This document shows positions 49,589-61,640 of a stretch of 64,000 bases of DNA, one piece after another (the stretch's first letter is position 1; each line of letters begins with the position of its first letter). Source of the DNA: Akebia trifoliata (Eukaryota; Streptophyta; Magnoliopsida; Ranunculales; Lardizabalaceae); assembly GCA_017979445.1 (NCBI GenBank), contig CM030708.1, positions 32,678,721 to 32,742,720 of the forward strand, written 5' to 3'. The translations under genes were made by a program, and so were the position numbers. The notes under the pieces are model-generated. The model worked only from the letters and a program-made list of their open reading frames with translations, searched no databases and was not told the origin of the DNA.

Positions 49589-49969
49589 GGGTCCCGTTCA
49601 GCACCCTAAGCTTTACCACACACTTTAACAAACGTGTTTTGTCTTACATGGGTTAGAAGTTTTGGAATGGGCTGATTTTTGGTGAGGATGATCTCTATGG
49701 TGAGGAGATCATCCTTACCAAAAATCAGCTCATTCCAAAACTTCTAACCCCATCAAAAATGGTTTACAAAAAATGGACGGTTCACGATTTTTCAACGTGT
49801 AAACATGGGGCTAAACATTTCGGAATGGGCTGATTTTTAGGGAGGATGATCTTCTAATCATAGAGATCATCATCACCAAAAATCAGCCCATTCCAAAACT
49901 TCTAACCCATGTAGGACAAAAAACGTTTGTTAAAGTGTGTGGTAAAACTTAGGGTGCTGAACATTTCCC
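49589..49969. mobile_element. Double-hairpin MITE, copy D, with 9-bp target duplication
   Basis: The ends GGGTCCCGTTCAGCACCCT and AGGGTGCTGAACATTTCCC are inverted. The flanks are perfect 9-bp repeats TTTTTTTAT (49580-49588 and 49970-49978), which points to a Mutator-like origin. Two internal hairpins are well preserved (AAGTTTTGGAATGGGCTG and mirror CAGCTCATTCCAAAACTT). Confidence 0.88.
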
Positions 49970-51718
49970 TTTTTTTATAATTCTGTTAAGTACATAAGAA
50001 GAAGAAGAAGGAAAGTTCAAGCCTCAAGGTGGGTCTAGAATAGGATTTCAATTTACGTAAATTTCCTATTTCTCCCCCTTTACATTTCTCTCTTTTATCT
50101 CCTCTTTCTTCACTTCTTTAATTTTTATTTTAGAAAGCTTTTAAGACGTAATGCCCACCCTTCCCTATCACCGGTAGATTGGACTTCGGTTCGATAAAAA
50201 ATTTAGGGGTTGTAACCACCTTAAAAAAAATAACTATTTTAAACCCTTAAACACTTTTTGTACACACCCAACTCAACTTGATTTGAGGCAATTAGTAATT
50301 AAGTCCTTCTCAACCTATGAGAATATGCCTATAAGTCATTATTCAATAATTTCCAAAAATTATATTCTTAAGGAAAAATTTGATGATGATCATTTCTTTC
50401 AATGAGATTATTCTTATAATTCAAACGGATAATAAATCCTTTGCCTTTAAGGGTGCAAGTCGTCAATCATTCAACCCTTTTTATTTATTTATTTTTATAA
50501 AAAATGACCACATTGTTAAAGTTATAATTATTTGATGGAAAGAGATGAGAGCCTAACACCTTCCCCTCCCTTTAATCGAACCACTTACTTAAATCTTATA
50601 TAGTCCACTACTTTATCCATATGAAAGTCACTATGATACCAAAATGACATTTTTTCTAAAAATACTTTTCGGGTAACCATTCACACCCTTTTACAAAAAG
50701 AAATTGTGGCAACTCCAAATCTTGGTAGACATGATCTTTGAATTCGAAAATCACATATCTACAAGTATATTATATAGTTAAATGTTTGATTTTATAATAA
50801 CAGATAATTAAAATACATTGTAAAATAATATCTTTAACTCATCTCTAATTGTTTTAAAAACTAGGGTGGAGATTGGACCCCTCTTTTGACGAAAATCAAT
50901 ATCGAACAATTTCAAATTGTGCTTGAATTTCATTTTATTTCAGTTATTTTCCTTCTTCTTTCATGGAATTTACAATGTGAACCAATACATGTACATTATA
51001 AGGAGTAATTGGACCTCAAATTCAATGACTGGCCAGCTTATCCATCTCATTCTTTTTTATGTTTAAAGTAACTCAATTATCAATCCAAAAATTTAAAGAC
51101 TTGTGTTGTAGTTTTCTGAATATGTTGACTTGGTCTCCTAGAATATCCGTAAAATAGATATTACATGGATCAAATTCTCCAAAATAAATTGAAAATATGC
51201 AAAATGTCCTAATTAACCTAAAAACCGTTAAATTAAAAACCTACTCTAAGGAATTATTTAATAAAAATAATATTTTATATGGAAAATCCTAATACGTGTC
51301 CTAGGAATTAACATTAAATTATACATTTTATAGAACTTATCATACCCCCAAACCTAAATTTTGCTAGTCCCTTAGCAAAATGAAAAACTAAAAACTACAA
51401 GATTGTAATAGATCTAAGGAAGGAGAACAGTGAGATGCATTTGTCTCGGTTCCTCAGATTCGCACAACAAAATTGGTGTCGGTAGCCCGAGTCGACTCAT
51501 CTAGGTCATCCTCCGTTGGAACGGGAGGTAGATTTTCCTAACCCCCACAATTCTATTGCAAGTGGGTTTCTGTTTGTCTTTGCTTGTTCCAGTTTTCACA
51601 CACTAGTTGCATCATTCTAGTAAAAAGGGAACCCCTACGAGCAGTTAGGACCAAAGTGATTAAACTACTATTATAAAATAAAAGAAAAATAGTCATGTAT
51701 TTATTTTTATTTTTTTAT

Positions 51719-51966
51719 AATCAGGTATCCTTGTAGGCAAGGGATCCGGCTCTAGGCTTTGTCTAGTCCATTGAACATGGTCTTGTCCAAGGACTAGTCT
51801 TGGGGCACATGCAATGCCCACACGTCACACGCACTAGGTAAGTGAGGATGCATCTTCATGGATGGCCCTTGAGGAATTAATGCTCATACTGGATATCAAA
51901 CTCATGACCTACGGGCATTAACCGCTTATCAATCTGAAATTGCCATTGAGATAACCCCTCAGGGTT
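51719..51966 (-). mobile_element. tRNA-derived SINE, family 1, full copy
   Basis: On the minus strand it starts AACCCTGAGGGGTTATCTCA, with an A box (TCTCAATGGCA) and a B-box-like ATGAGTTTGATATCC. The body matches 8868-9102 and it ends AAGGATACCTGATTAT plus an A/T tail. Confidence 0.78.
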
Positions 51967-52113
51967 CAATTTTAAATCTTTTAATTTGATTGCACAATAT
52001 GTAGGAAAGGAAACTTATTAATGCTACTTGCTTGATTCTATCTATACCACAGACAAATTAGTAAGGTTATTAACCTTTCAAAAAAAAATTAATAAGGTTA
52101 TTAAGAAGAGTCG

Positions 52114-52269
52114 TGCTGGAGTGACCTTAGCGGGGGACACCTTGACATGGTGGTGCGTGCATGTCCGTAGATGCATTTTACTCGTATCTCGGAAAAAAAA
52201 CACCTACAGGAATGCACACCACCACGTCAAGATGTCCCCATTGTGTCCTCAACTGAGGTCACTCTAGCA
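52114..52269. mobile_element. Hairpin-core MITE, copy 13
   Basis: The ends TGCTGGAGTGACCTTAG and TGAGGTCACTCTAGCA are inverted, with inner arms CACCTTGACATGGTGGTG and CACCACCACGTCAAGATG. The core is CCGTAGATGCATTTTACTCG then ATCTCGG. A reference copy for the family. Confidence 0.88.
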
Positions 52270-52865
52270 TTAATCTATTAAGAATTAAGATTTGATTAGT
52301 TGTAATATCTTTAAATAAAAAATCTTCACATTTAATATTATATCTTTTTGTATTTAAGTAAAATAATTTTTCATGAGTTATTTTTCTATATAAACTCTAC
52401 CATTGTACCCCCCATTGCCTCTATACTTAAAAGAGTTTTACAATTTTTATTTATTTATAGAAAAAGAGTGCTCATATCAAAAAAAAAAAAATTAGTTTTT
52501 TATCAATCGTTGATCATGGCATTTCATGTATGTTGCTTGTCTCGGGCCCTTACAACAGAAGACGTTGCACCAGTGGTGTCCAAATCAAGCTCCAACTCAT
52601 CCAACTCGCACAGGTCGAGGACGAATTCAAATTAGTGCAGATCTCGACGAGATAAGGATAAAGATTGATGAGTCCAGTTTTCTTTGATCATCAAGAACAG
52701 AATGCAGAATATGGTACTCCTTATGTAACACATATGGTTAATTTTTTACAAATTTTAGGGAGATCTGTTTGTTACTTCCTACAATGTAACCAAATGAAAG
52801 TCTATACAAGTTGAGCAAACGAGTTCAAACTCAAATCATCTTTTGTAATCAAAACTTCTTTAACA

Positions 52866-53185
52866 CAGTGTTTGGCTTGAGAGAAATGGAGAGAAGTGAG
52901 GAGAAAATAATTGAGTTTCTCTTCATTTCTCTTGTTTGGATTGTTATAAGTGGGGGAGAGAAGAGAAGAGAAAAACAGTGAGTTTTCTTTATCTCCAAAA
53001 GTGGAGAGATTAAGAGAGAACCCCATTTAAAATATTTTATAATTTCAACTTTACCCGTAGATTTCTTTTAGGACATTTTAAAATTTCAAAGTTACCCCAA
53101 ATTTTCTCTTGTCAATCCAAACATGGTGGAGAGAAACTGATTTTCTCTTCTCTTCTCTCCACTTCTCTCAACCCAAACAAATTAT
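52866..53185. mobile_element. Foldback hAT-like MITE (CAGTGTTTGG ends)
   Basis: The left end CAGTGTTTGGCTTGAGAGAA faces the right end TTCTCTCAACCCAAACAAAT. The inner arms are pyrimidine/purine-rich mirrors (GAGAGAAGAGAAGAG against CTCTTCTCTTCTCTCC). About 320 bp, non-coding. Confidence 0.72.
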
Positions 53186-53324
53186 AAAGTTTCATCAGAG
53201 TTTTTTATTATGGCATTTTCATCCATTCAAAAATATCCCTAACCTTTTATTTGAATGGTCTTTTTTATAAAAAAAAATGTGTTACATTTCTACCAGACAA
53301 ATCTGTTTTTAATTAAATCATTAA

Positions 53325-53402
53325 TTTGATGTTGATGAGAATTGAACCCAGACCATTGGTATCATCAACTAAAGACTTTACCAACTAAGCTAACTAACAC
53401 CT
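53325..53402 (-). mobile_element. tRNA-like SINE remnant
   Basis: On the minus strand TTAGCTTAGTTGGTAAAG resembles an A box and TCTGGGTTCAATTCTC a B box. It is short and without a clear tail. Confidence 0.4.
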
Positions 53403-54568
53403 GCGCACTTCGAATGTTGGTAATTTCTTACCAATCAACTGACACATTTTGGGTCTCATCGAAAGCCAAGATATGACTGGCTACATCAAACACCTATTCG
53501 GCCTTCTCTTATTATAGTATTGAAAATATTGAGTTTGATTTCGTTTACTCATGAAATAGTACACAATCCGAAAATTCAAAAGTTGATACACACCCTGATT
53601 TTCAAACTATGACATTCACATAATTCAAAATATCAAATTGTATCAAAATGTATAGACAAATACATATCCGGCCAAGACGTACGAATATTGACCCTTAACC
53701 CTTAAAGAATGTATCAGACTGTATCAATCGAGAGATTCGAGATAATACCGGTTTTTTTTTTTTAAATCTTGATTGAAACATTTTTAAACCTTGGACATTC
53801 GCTTTGAATCTAGTCTTCCGTGAGAGGTTAATAACAAAAAAGGACAAATCTTCAACCTCTTCCTACAAGCCCTTGATTTTTCCCCAAAAGCCAATCTTTC
53901 TCAACCTCTAGGGTAGAAATTTGTATCCTCGTCTTGAATCTCAAGATTCCATCTTAAACCTTCAAACCTCAAGAAGAAAATGATGGGGAATTTGGGATGT
54001 TGAAGATGATGGATTTTAAGAATAAAGCACATGGGTTTTTTCCAAGAAGTTTTAGACGAGTTCAAAATCGTTAGAAATCATGGGTTCTTGGTAAGAGATG
54101 AAAATGAGGGCATTTTAGTCATTTTTATAATGGTCTTCAATGTTTGGCCAAAGTCAAGGGGATACACATCATCAATTTGAAAAACCCTGGGGTATCTCTA
54201 ACAATTGCAGTACAACATCAAACATGTTTCAAAAGTCGAAACCAAACATCGAATACATTTTATCCAAACAATACATTATAAAAGTGTTGCATATCGCGAT
54301 ATAAGATACAAAAGCTTAGCTTAAAGAGGAAAAAAAAAATACAAGGATCATACCAAGTGTATGTGATTTTCAGGCTGAACCACAAGACACTAGAGATAAT
54401 GGAGTGTGTGTGGTTGTATTGTCTGCTGCTATTCATGCAGAGATGGCTTAGTGGCACTGTGTACTACTTATTAGACTATAGGCCATTTACACCAAAAATA
54501 TAGAGCTACATAATACTCTCTTGATTGGGAAAAACAGAGAACTCACTCTGTCATGCACCAATGTACAT

Positions 54569-57500
54569 TCATTTTCCTGGGGAAGCAAATCGTAACCGCT
54601 CTCTCTGCCGATTTAAAGCTCGATCCTTTGGAGATGATGTCTTCCCTCCTACACCTGCCTGGCGCAACAACTCTGCAAATGCAGTTACATATCAGTCATG
54701 ATCTTGAAAGAAGAGAAATTACTCGAAATCAAGTGATGCTAAGCTGTTATCAAGTATGAGAATCCTATTAGTAATGGAAACAAATTTCTTGACATATATG
54801 GAGTGTTGGATAACCACTAATTCTTCTTGATACATGGGCTTGTTGAATTACCGAAGTAACCCATTGTGGTGTTTGATTCCTATTGCAGTCACAAGTAAAA
54901 ATTACCTCGTTTTCTCTCAAGCTCTTGGTCAAGCTCTTCTTTCCATTTCCTTTGTCTCTCAGAAAAACTCGCGCTGCATATATCACATGTTACAATGTTC
55001 TGAATTCAAAAGAAATAAGACATTATTACACAACTTAAAATTAACCATTTAACAAACCTCGGGCTTATCAGTTGTTGCCGAGAATCAACAATTCCTCTCC
55101 ATTCATTAAGTTGTGGTAAAGGAATTTCCTGCAAACTTTGATTATTTACACCACCAATGTTTGATACACGCCTGCTACAATTCCCAGGGCTTGCAACATT
55201 CACAGAATCGTTTGGCACCAATGGGGTTCCACCAACAACCCGGTTCGGTGACCTGCTTTGGGGAGGTAACTTCAAATAATTTGTAACATTTTCATCATGT
55301 ATGTTCCTTACAACACCCAAGGGACTAGACCCATTCAAAGTGTTGTAAAACTCTTCATATAGAGGTGTTTGCAGCTTCTTCAGATCCAGAGCCTGAAAGT
55401 TAATTTTACAAAGAAATAATATTGCAATATAATAACATAACAGACTGAATATTCATATATAACAACAAAAGAGATTCAAGGGAAAAAAAAAAAAGGAATA
55501 GAAACAGAACAGAAAAAATAGGAAAAAAAATGATACCTTCTCGTCAAGAAATGCTCTAATTTTAGTCTCTGTAACTTCATCATCATCTTCAGATATTGAT
55601 GGCCCACATGGAAATGTGAAGTCATCTTCCTTCTTGTCAGAAGCTCCAGGACCGCAAGCAGCACCGTTAACTGGTCGACCAGAGTCAATGCTCATTCCCA
55701 TTTGTTCTGGTTCTGGACTTCCATCAAACTCGCACGGGGGCCAATCATCAGATGGCTCACACATGGGATTGAAGCTCTAAATTAAACATGCAAATCCAAT
55801 GCAGATTAGTTATTTAAGTTCTTTTTTTCTGCCTAGGACTTATACTAGTTTCATACCTTATTGATGCCATCTGACAATAATCTAGAATTGAACTTCACGG
55901 ATCCAACCAACATAAAATCATCTTTATCATCTAACTGACACATGTCATCATCACTGGTGCGTGTTTGCCAAACTGGTCCAGCTTCTGAAAACTTCTCAGG
56001 ATATATAGTTGAGCACCTCACACTATCCAAATCACAAACACTCTTCAAGCCAATGCCGGTTGTCCTTGGTCTGCCCACAGGATTAGTGTTGTAGCATTAA
56101 AAGCATATAAGGTGATGAACCCATGATTGAAGGACATTATCAATCTTTAATAGTGTTCAAAGTGGTAATAATACTTACATATTATTAAGGTTTGTCCCAT
56201 ATGAAGGCAACAGACTTGCGGTACCTTCCTGATGGCAGACAGTAAGATTTACCTATATCAGCAGAAGAGCAGATGGAAAGAAGAACCTAACGCACATATA
56301 CTAAAATTTAGAGTGGTTTATACTAACCATAGCTGAAGTGCGAAGTACTGGATGAGTTTCCTGACATTCTCCAGTAACGAAGGGATGCTGCATGAAATTA
56401 ACAAAGCACAGAATTAATAAGAAACAGAAGCCTACTTATTCAGAGATTCAGCTTTTCACAGTAGAAATTTAATAAATCCTATAGATTATCTCTCTAAGAA
56501 TTAATAAGGGAAAATATTATTCAATTTGGAATCACCTGCAGCAATTCAGATGCAGCTGGCCTCAAGTTTGGTTCCCTGCAACCACATTATGTTTGTTTTG
56601 CATTAAAGAACAGCGAAGGCAATTATTGATAAAGAATTTTATATTAGACGAAAAGAATCGGCCAGAAATATTAGCTGAGAACTAGTCACGTTAGAACTAA
56701 AACGATGGGTGTGGGCTTGTTACTTCTTATATTCAAATAGATTTTTTTTTGGATAAGTGAAGGGTAACTGATTAGCAAGGTGGAGTTGGGTTCAAGGTGG
56801 CTTAAACCTAGGAACATGGGAACAGCACTCCACACATCTTACCAACATAGCTAAGTGGCACTTCATTATCTTTGTAAGGTGAGGTCAGAACAACAAAAAC
56901 AAACAAACAAACCAACCGTGAACATACTTTTGTAGGCATTTCAACAGAAAATCCTTAGCTTCCACAGAGAGATGCTCAGGGATTGGTGGATGAGACTTTG
57001 TTGTTCCAATATGAAAGAGAGCAGCAACCTAGAAAAACACCAACTTTTAGAACAAAAATAAACGTGTGAACATTTCAGAATGTTTAGAAAATTATATTGA
57101 AATGCTATGAAACTCTTTTCAATATAAGTATAAAAATTCATTAGAAAAGAAGGGGAAAAAAAGTAAGAAGCAAGAGGTTGAGGAAACCTACCGAAGAAAA
57201 GAAAAGAGAAATAAACTAAAAACAGAATTAAAGCTATTGAACTTCGGAAATCAACAGAAGTTGAAAAGAACAATCAACGTCCGAAAGTGGGATTAGGTGC
57301 AAACCTCTTGGAACTGCTGGCTCCAAGGAGGCTTTCCAGTAGCCATTTCAATAACAGTACATCCAACACTCCAAATATCAGCAGAGCTAGAAATTTTAAC
57401 ACGTAAACCAATCAGCAAATTCACAGTTCATCAAGAGAAAAAAAACAAGCAAGAATAAAGCTGACAAGAAAATGGCAATGAAGTGTCAATAAAAGGTGTT

Positions 57501-60500
57501 AGCACAGAAAGATGAACAAAACAAATTACAGTTTTATTTATTGTAACTTTAGAAGTGGGGGGCTTTGAATGAAAAAAGGTGGTAAGGGGATATAAAATTA
57601 TGCTTTTAGTTATATATATTTTCAAATTTCACAACAAGCTCACGAGACTGTTGCAAGAGTTATAAGGCTTTGATGATGATGATCTGTTTTCTTGGAAGAA
57701 ATTGATATTACTTCCTTGCAACATATGTGCATGTGTTTTTCGGCGAAGGTTCATGCAAGTTACAATATACAAACTACCCTTAAAAGAATAAGGTACATTT
57801 CCAAGAAAAATAAATAAATAGACTAATAATAGAATAAGCCATCATACGAGAATGAGCACATCTTGGAGCAAATAAAAGTGTCATGGACCCAAATCAGTAA
57901 ACCTAAGAGTTAAGCAGCTCCTACTAACTATTTATGAAGCAAAAGATAAAGACTAGAGAGGTGCATTTTTTAACAATGGTGCGCAGTGGCGAAAGGTACT
58001 CTAATATATCCAAAGAGTCAAGTCAAAAGGTTTGTTTGACTAGCATGAGATCAATCATATACTAATTCCAGACCTCCATCTCATAAGCAATGTCACCTAA
58101 TTTGTTACCTCAATGCAAAAAGAGAGAAAATAAAACAGAAATCCTGGAAACTGACAAGGTTGATTTATTTATTTTTTGATAAGAGTAAATTTTATAAAAA
58201 ATAAAAAAACAGGAGGTCGAGATGACCCACCAGTCCCACCTTAATTACAAAAAAGAGACTAACTAAGAACTACATCAGACAAACTAGGTCCCAAGAATTA
58301 CACATTGGACACAGCCATCAAGAAGAGAATCAAATCCTATCTATAACAAGAAAAAGATAACTTCGAAGTTAGTTTTCTGGGGTCTAATTGATTTGCTCGT
58401 TATCTGATCCCATGTAATTTGTTGTACCAAAATACAACACCCTTAACATTGTTGCTGAGTCCTAGAATCCTATATATCAAGGTCCACCGAATCCAACACC
58501 ACCCCAGTGAAACATACATTTTTCTATAAGCTACTGATATTATTTATTTTTTTTTTTAAAAGTTCCATTCATCCCAACTATTTGTGGATTGGAAATGAAT
58601 CCTGTTTCAGAATAAATTATGTATGAAATTGTATTTTTTGTCGGCAAATGTTACTTTAAATCTTACTAAAGTCATATGATTTTTACTCTATATAACCAAT
58701 TCATCGCAGTGCAATATCATACAAACTGTAAAAGTAAAAAAGAGGAAAAAACAAAGATTAATCATTCGTGTTTCCAGACCCAAGATTGGATTTTCTTTGT
58801 TGATCAGATTGAAGATAGAAACCTGCATACATAGAATCATGTAGTGGTTACAAAGGTGTATTGTGATGCTTACAAACTATGCCCTGTCTGGAGAATAACT
58901 TCAGGAGCCATCCAATATGGAGTACCCTTCATTGACTTTGCACCCGTTATAGTAGCCAGCTCAACGACTTGCTTGGAGGCACCAAAGTCAGCAAGCTTGA
59001 TGCAACCTTTATTGTCTACAAGAATGTTCGCTCCCTGAATTTAGAAGAACCAGCACACTTTACTAATCCAAAGAGAGAAAGAGAGAAGACCCATTTTTTT
59101 ATATCTTAAAGGTAGAATTTCCTAAGAAGAGAGATACCTTAATGTCTCTGTGCATTATTCCATTCTTATGAAGATACTCCAACCCCAATAAAAGTTGTTT
59201 TGTATACATTCTTATAACCTGTCTAACCAATGGTATAAAATAAATCACAAATTCAAGCACCCCAACAACCCGGCATTTCAAAGAAAATCACTGACTTACA
59301 GTCTCGGGGAAGGATCCAAATTTCCCAAGAAGTGACGAGATTGATCCTCCAGGGACGAATTCCAAGAGAATATTTAAGGTCCCCTCCTCCCTAACAGTTC
59401 CCAAATATCTCTGAGGAAATAAACAACCAACACAATTGGACAAAAGAACATATCATCACTTTCATCAAAAGAACTAGAGTTCACACTCACAACAATGTTT
59501 GGATGCGATAGATTCTTAAGAAGCTTCACTTCCTCCTCGAGCTCCTGAATATGAGCCTACTTTGAACAAATGAGACAAAAAACTCAGTCAAATTCTAAAG
59601 AAAAGCTTTTGAAATAAGAAAACTGAAATTGAAAGACTAGAGGTACTACAATCTATAACGATCACAAGAACCTGCAGAGCACGGAGGCATCAAACAAATA
59701 GCCCATGTAAGAAGAATTAGGTATAACGGAGACCCCAATCCAATTTCAAACTAGAGATCTATAAAATTTGCACTAAATAACACCACCACTTCAAATAATT
59801 AATGAAGATTTACACTTGCATAACTGTTCAATCGTAGAAATCAACTAAAACAGAAGCAATACAAAGTAAATTGAAGTAGAACTTGATAACCAAACTCAAA
59901 CTAGAGATCTACAAAAGTTAACACTAAATAACACCACTGCTTGAAATAATTAATTAAGAATTGGCCTTGCAGGACTGTTAAATCATCAAAATCCACTAAA
60001 CCAGAAGCAATACTAAGCAAATTGAAGTAAAATTTAATATCCAATCTCAAACTAAAGATCTACAAAATTTACCTAAACAACACCACTGCTTAAAACAATT
60101 AATGAAGAATCACCCTTTCAAGACTGTTAAATCATCAAAATCAACTAAACCAGAAGCAATACTATGTAAATTGGAGTAAAACTCGATATTCCATCTCAAA
60201 CTAGAGACTGCTTCAAACAATTAATGAAGAATCACCCTTTCAAGATTATTCAAACATCGAAATCAACTAAACCAGAAGCAATACTAAGTAAATTTAAGTA
60301 AAACTGGATACTAATCTCAAACTAGAGATCTACAAAATTTAAACTAAATAACACCACTGCTTCGAACAATTAATGAAGAATCAACCTTTCAAGAGTGTTC
60401 AATCATCAAAATCAACTAAACAAGTAGCAATACTAAGTAATTGAAGTAAATTTTGATAAAAAAATCCTCACCTGTGCTTTATCCTTTGAAGCATTGTTCG

Positions 60501-60890
60501 CCGCGATCAAAACCTGAAATCCAAGAACTGGGTCAAAACCAAAATTACAGAAATTGGAACCAAAATGTGGATTCATAAACCGAAGAAAAACAAAAAACCG
60601 ACTTGTTTCACAGCGAGAAGCTCTCCCGAATCGAGATTCATCCCCATATAAACTCGACCGAAGGCACCGCAGCCGATCAATTCCCCTTTTCGCCATCGGA
60701 TCGAAGGCGCATTGTCTTTAGATATTGGAGGTGGAGGCAGCCCAGGAGGAGAAGGTCTGGAGAAAATCCCAACTCTCGATCTTCGAATACAAGAACCTAT
60801 CCTGTCAACCAGAGTTCCTCCTTCATCACCTCCATCTGGGTTTCGAAAAACCAGAGATCGACGAACTGAACCGAAGATGTCTTGGATCAT
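54569..60890 (-). CDS. NPK1: NPK1/ANP-type MAP kinase kinase kinase, complete, 16 exons
   Basis: Sixteen exons with consistent GT/AG borders and phases give 688 residues, the family's usual length: 60890-60603, 60513-60472, 59556-59491, 59410-59300, 59218-59138, 59034-58874, 57386-57305, 57028-56928, 56575-56536, 56387-56328, 56252-56179, 56070-55857, 55776-55537, 55392-55058, 54973-54906, 54672-54569. The kinase domain spans about 66-328: P-loop GCGAFGRV at 73-80, lysine 95 (AVKQ), HRDIKGAN with Asp194, DFG at 212-214, TPYWMAPE at 234-241, HPFV at 325. The C-terminal half has the ANP-type [11 protein letters not shown] (about 529-539), then a basic helical segment, [18 protein letters not shown]. 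Known members act above MKK6/NQK1 and MPK4/NRK1 in phragmoplast expansion, through a NACK kinesin bound to the C terminus, and in stress signalling. All catalytic residues are present. The assignment among ANP1-3 is not resolved. Confidence 0.97.
56745..56870 (-). mobile_element. tRNA-like SINE remnant in a kinase intron
   Basis: On the minus strand CTTAGCTATGTTGGTAAGAT resembles an A box and CTAGGTTTAAGCCACC a B box. It lies between the exons 56536-56575 and 56928-57028. Confidence 0.45.
57387..58873 (-). other. Longest kinase intron, with a LINE-like fragment
   Basis: This 1487-base intron splits a phenylalanine codon after TGHS. Positions about 58165-58300 resemble the reverse complement of an L1-type 3' end (TTTTATAAAAAATAAAAAAACA, then AACTAGGTCCCAAGAA). 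No coding exon is missing between the flanking exons, because the kinase domain reads through. Confidence 0.5.
59750..60460. repeat. Tandem repeat, five units of about 150 bp, in kinase intron 2
   Basis: Units start with CTAGAGATCT-like sequence at about 59751, 59901, 60052, 60201 and 60322, and share AACACCACTGCTT, CAATTAATGAAGAATCA, AAATCAACTAAACCAGAAGC and AATACTAAGTAAATTGAAG in order. Unit 4 is about 30 bases shorter through an internal deletion. The array fills most of the intron between exons 2 and 3 and stops just before exon 2 (60472). Confidence 0.9.
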
Positions 60891-61464
60891 TCTTTGTTCT
60901 TTAGAAAATCTAGGGTTACTTGGTGACTGTTTGCGACGCTTTGTTCAGAGAGAGAAAACTAGGGTAGTAGTAGGAATCTTCTTTGGATTTCATTTCCAGA
61001 GAGAGTTCATTTGAAGAGGGAAAAGGTATCGAGGATTTTTTTCAAACAATAAAAAATGGGTTGTGTAGACATAACCCTTCGAGTTTTGGTGGATATTTTA
61101 GAAACCCCTACGTTTTTTAACTTATTACATACCCCCTTGACCGACAATGGTGACTCAAATGAAATGACCCAAAATACCCCCGTCTTCACCATGGGCATAA
61201 ACCCTAGATTTTTGTCTTTCCCAAAAAAAACCTTCAATCCTAAGGTAAAGACTTGGCAACCTTTGATTTCTCTTGTACCCCTAAATAAAACTCGATTTTT
61301 TTTTTCTCGAAAACCATTTGTCTTTGATATGAACATAACCAATACACAAAAAACTCTTGACAAAGGGAGCAATCCTGGTGTTCCTCGTTCCTAGACACCC
61401 AGTTGTTCATTACTTGGATTTCTTAATAGTAGGAAGGAAAGTTTCAAATCAATCCATCAGAAAA

Positions 61465-61640
61465 GGAAGGACGAGTCGTGGCCTTCATTAGTGAAAAATT
61501 GTGTGATGCGAAGAAAAAAGGTATTTCACTTATGATGTGGAGTTATATGCGATTGTTCAAGCTCTACGGCATTGGATACATTAGCTATCTAATACAACAC
61601 GAATTTCTCTTGTTCTTGGACCACGAGAGTGCAAAAAATT
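61465..61640 (+). pseudogene. Ty3/gypsy retrotransposon RNase H fragment, broken
   Basis: Translated pieces match the RNase H domain of plant gypsy polyproteins: VAFISEKLCDAKKK, then in another frame YFTYDVELYAIVQALRHWIH, then in a third EFLLFLDHES. The order fits the domain, but frame shifts separate the pieces and a TAG follows the second, so it is dead. No reverse transcriptase or integrase was recognised next to it. Confidence 0.8.

Larger units (their letters stand above)
38130..54500. other. Longest intergenic stretch, transposon-derived, no intact gene seen
   Basis: About 16 kb without a convincing gene. It contains a repeat starting near 38236 (GTTTTGTTAACTGTGTCCTT), hairpin-core elements at 38630, 40503 and 52114, the outer MITE 40381-40759, a solo LTR at 41064, a hAT-like element at 42969, double-hairpin elements at 44933 and 49589, an LTR-like segment near 46190-46900, G-poor DNA at 48560-49560, a SINE at 51719 and a foldback at 52866. 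Between these I see only AT-rich sequence. Confidence 0.65.

Noticed and set aside
22588..49969. Double hairpins as microRNA precursor genes
   Set aside because: They sit inside mobile elements with inverted ends. Without small-RNA data a MIRNA call is not supported.
60603..61014. Plus-strand frames opposite kinase exon 1
   Set aside because: Shadows of the kinase coding exon, which carries the P-loop and invariant lysine on the minus strand.
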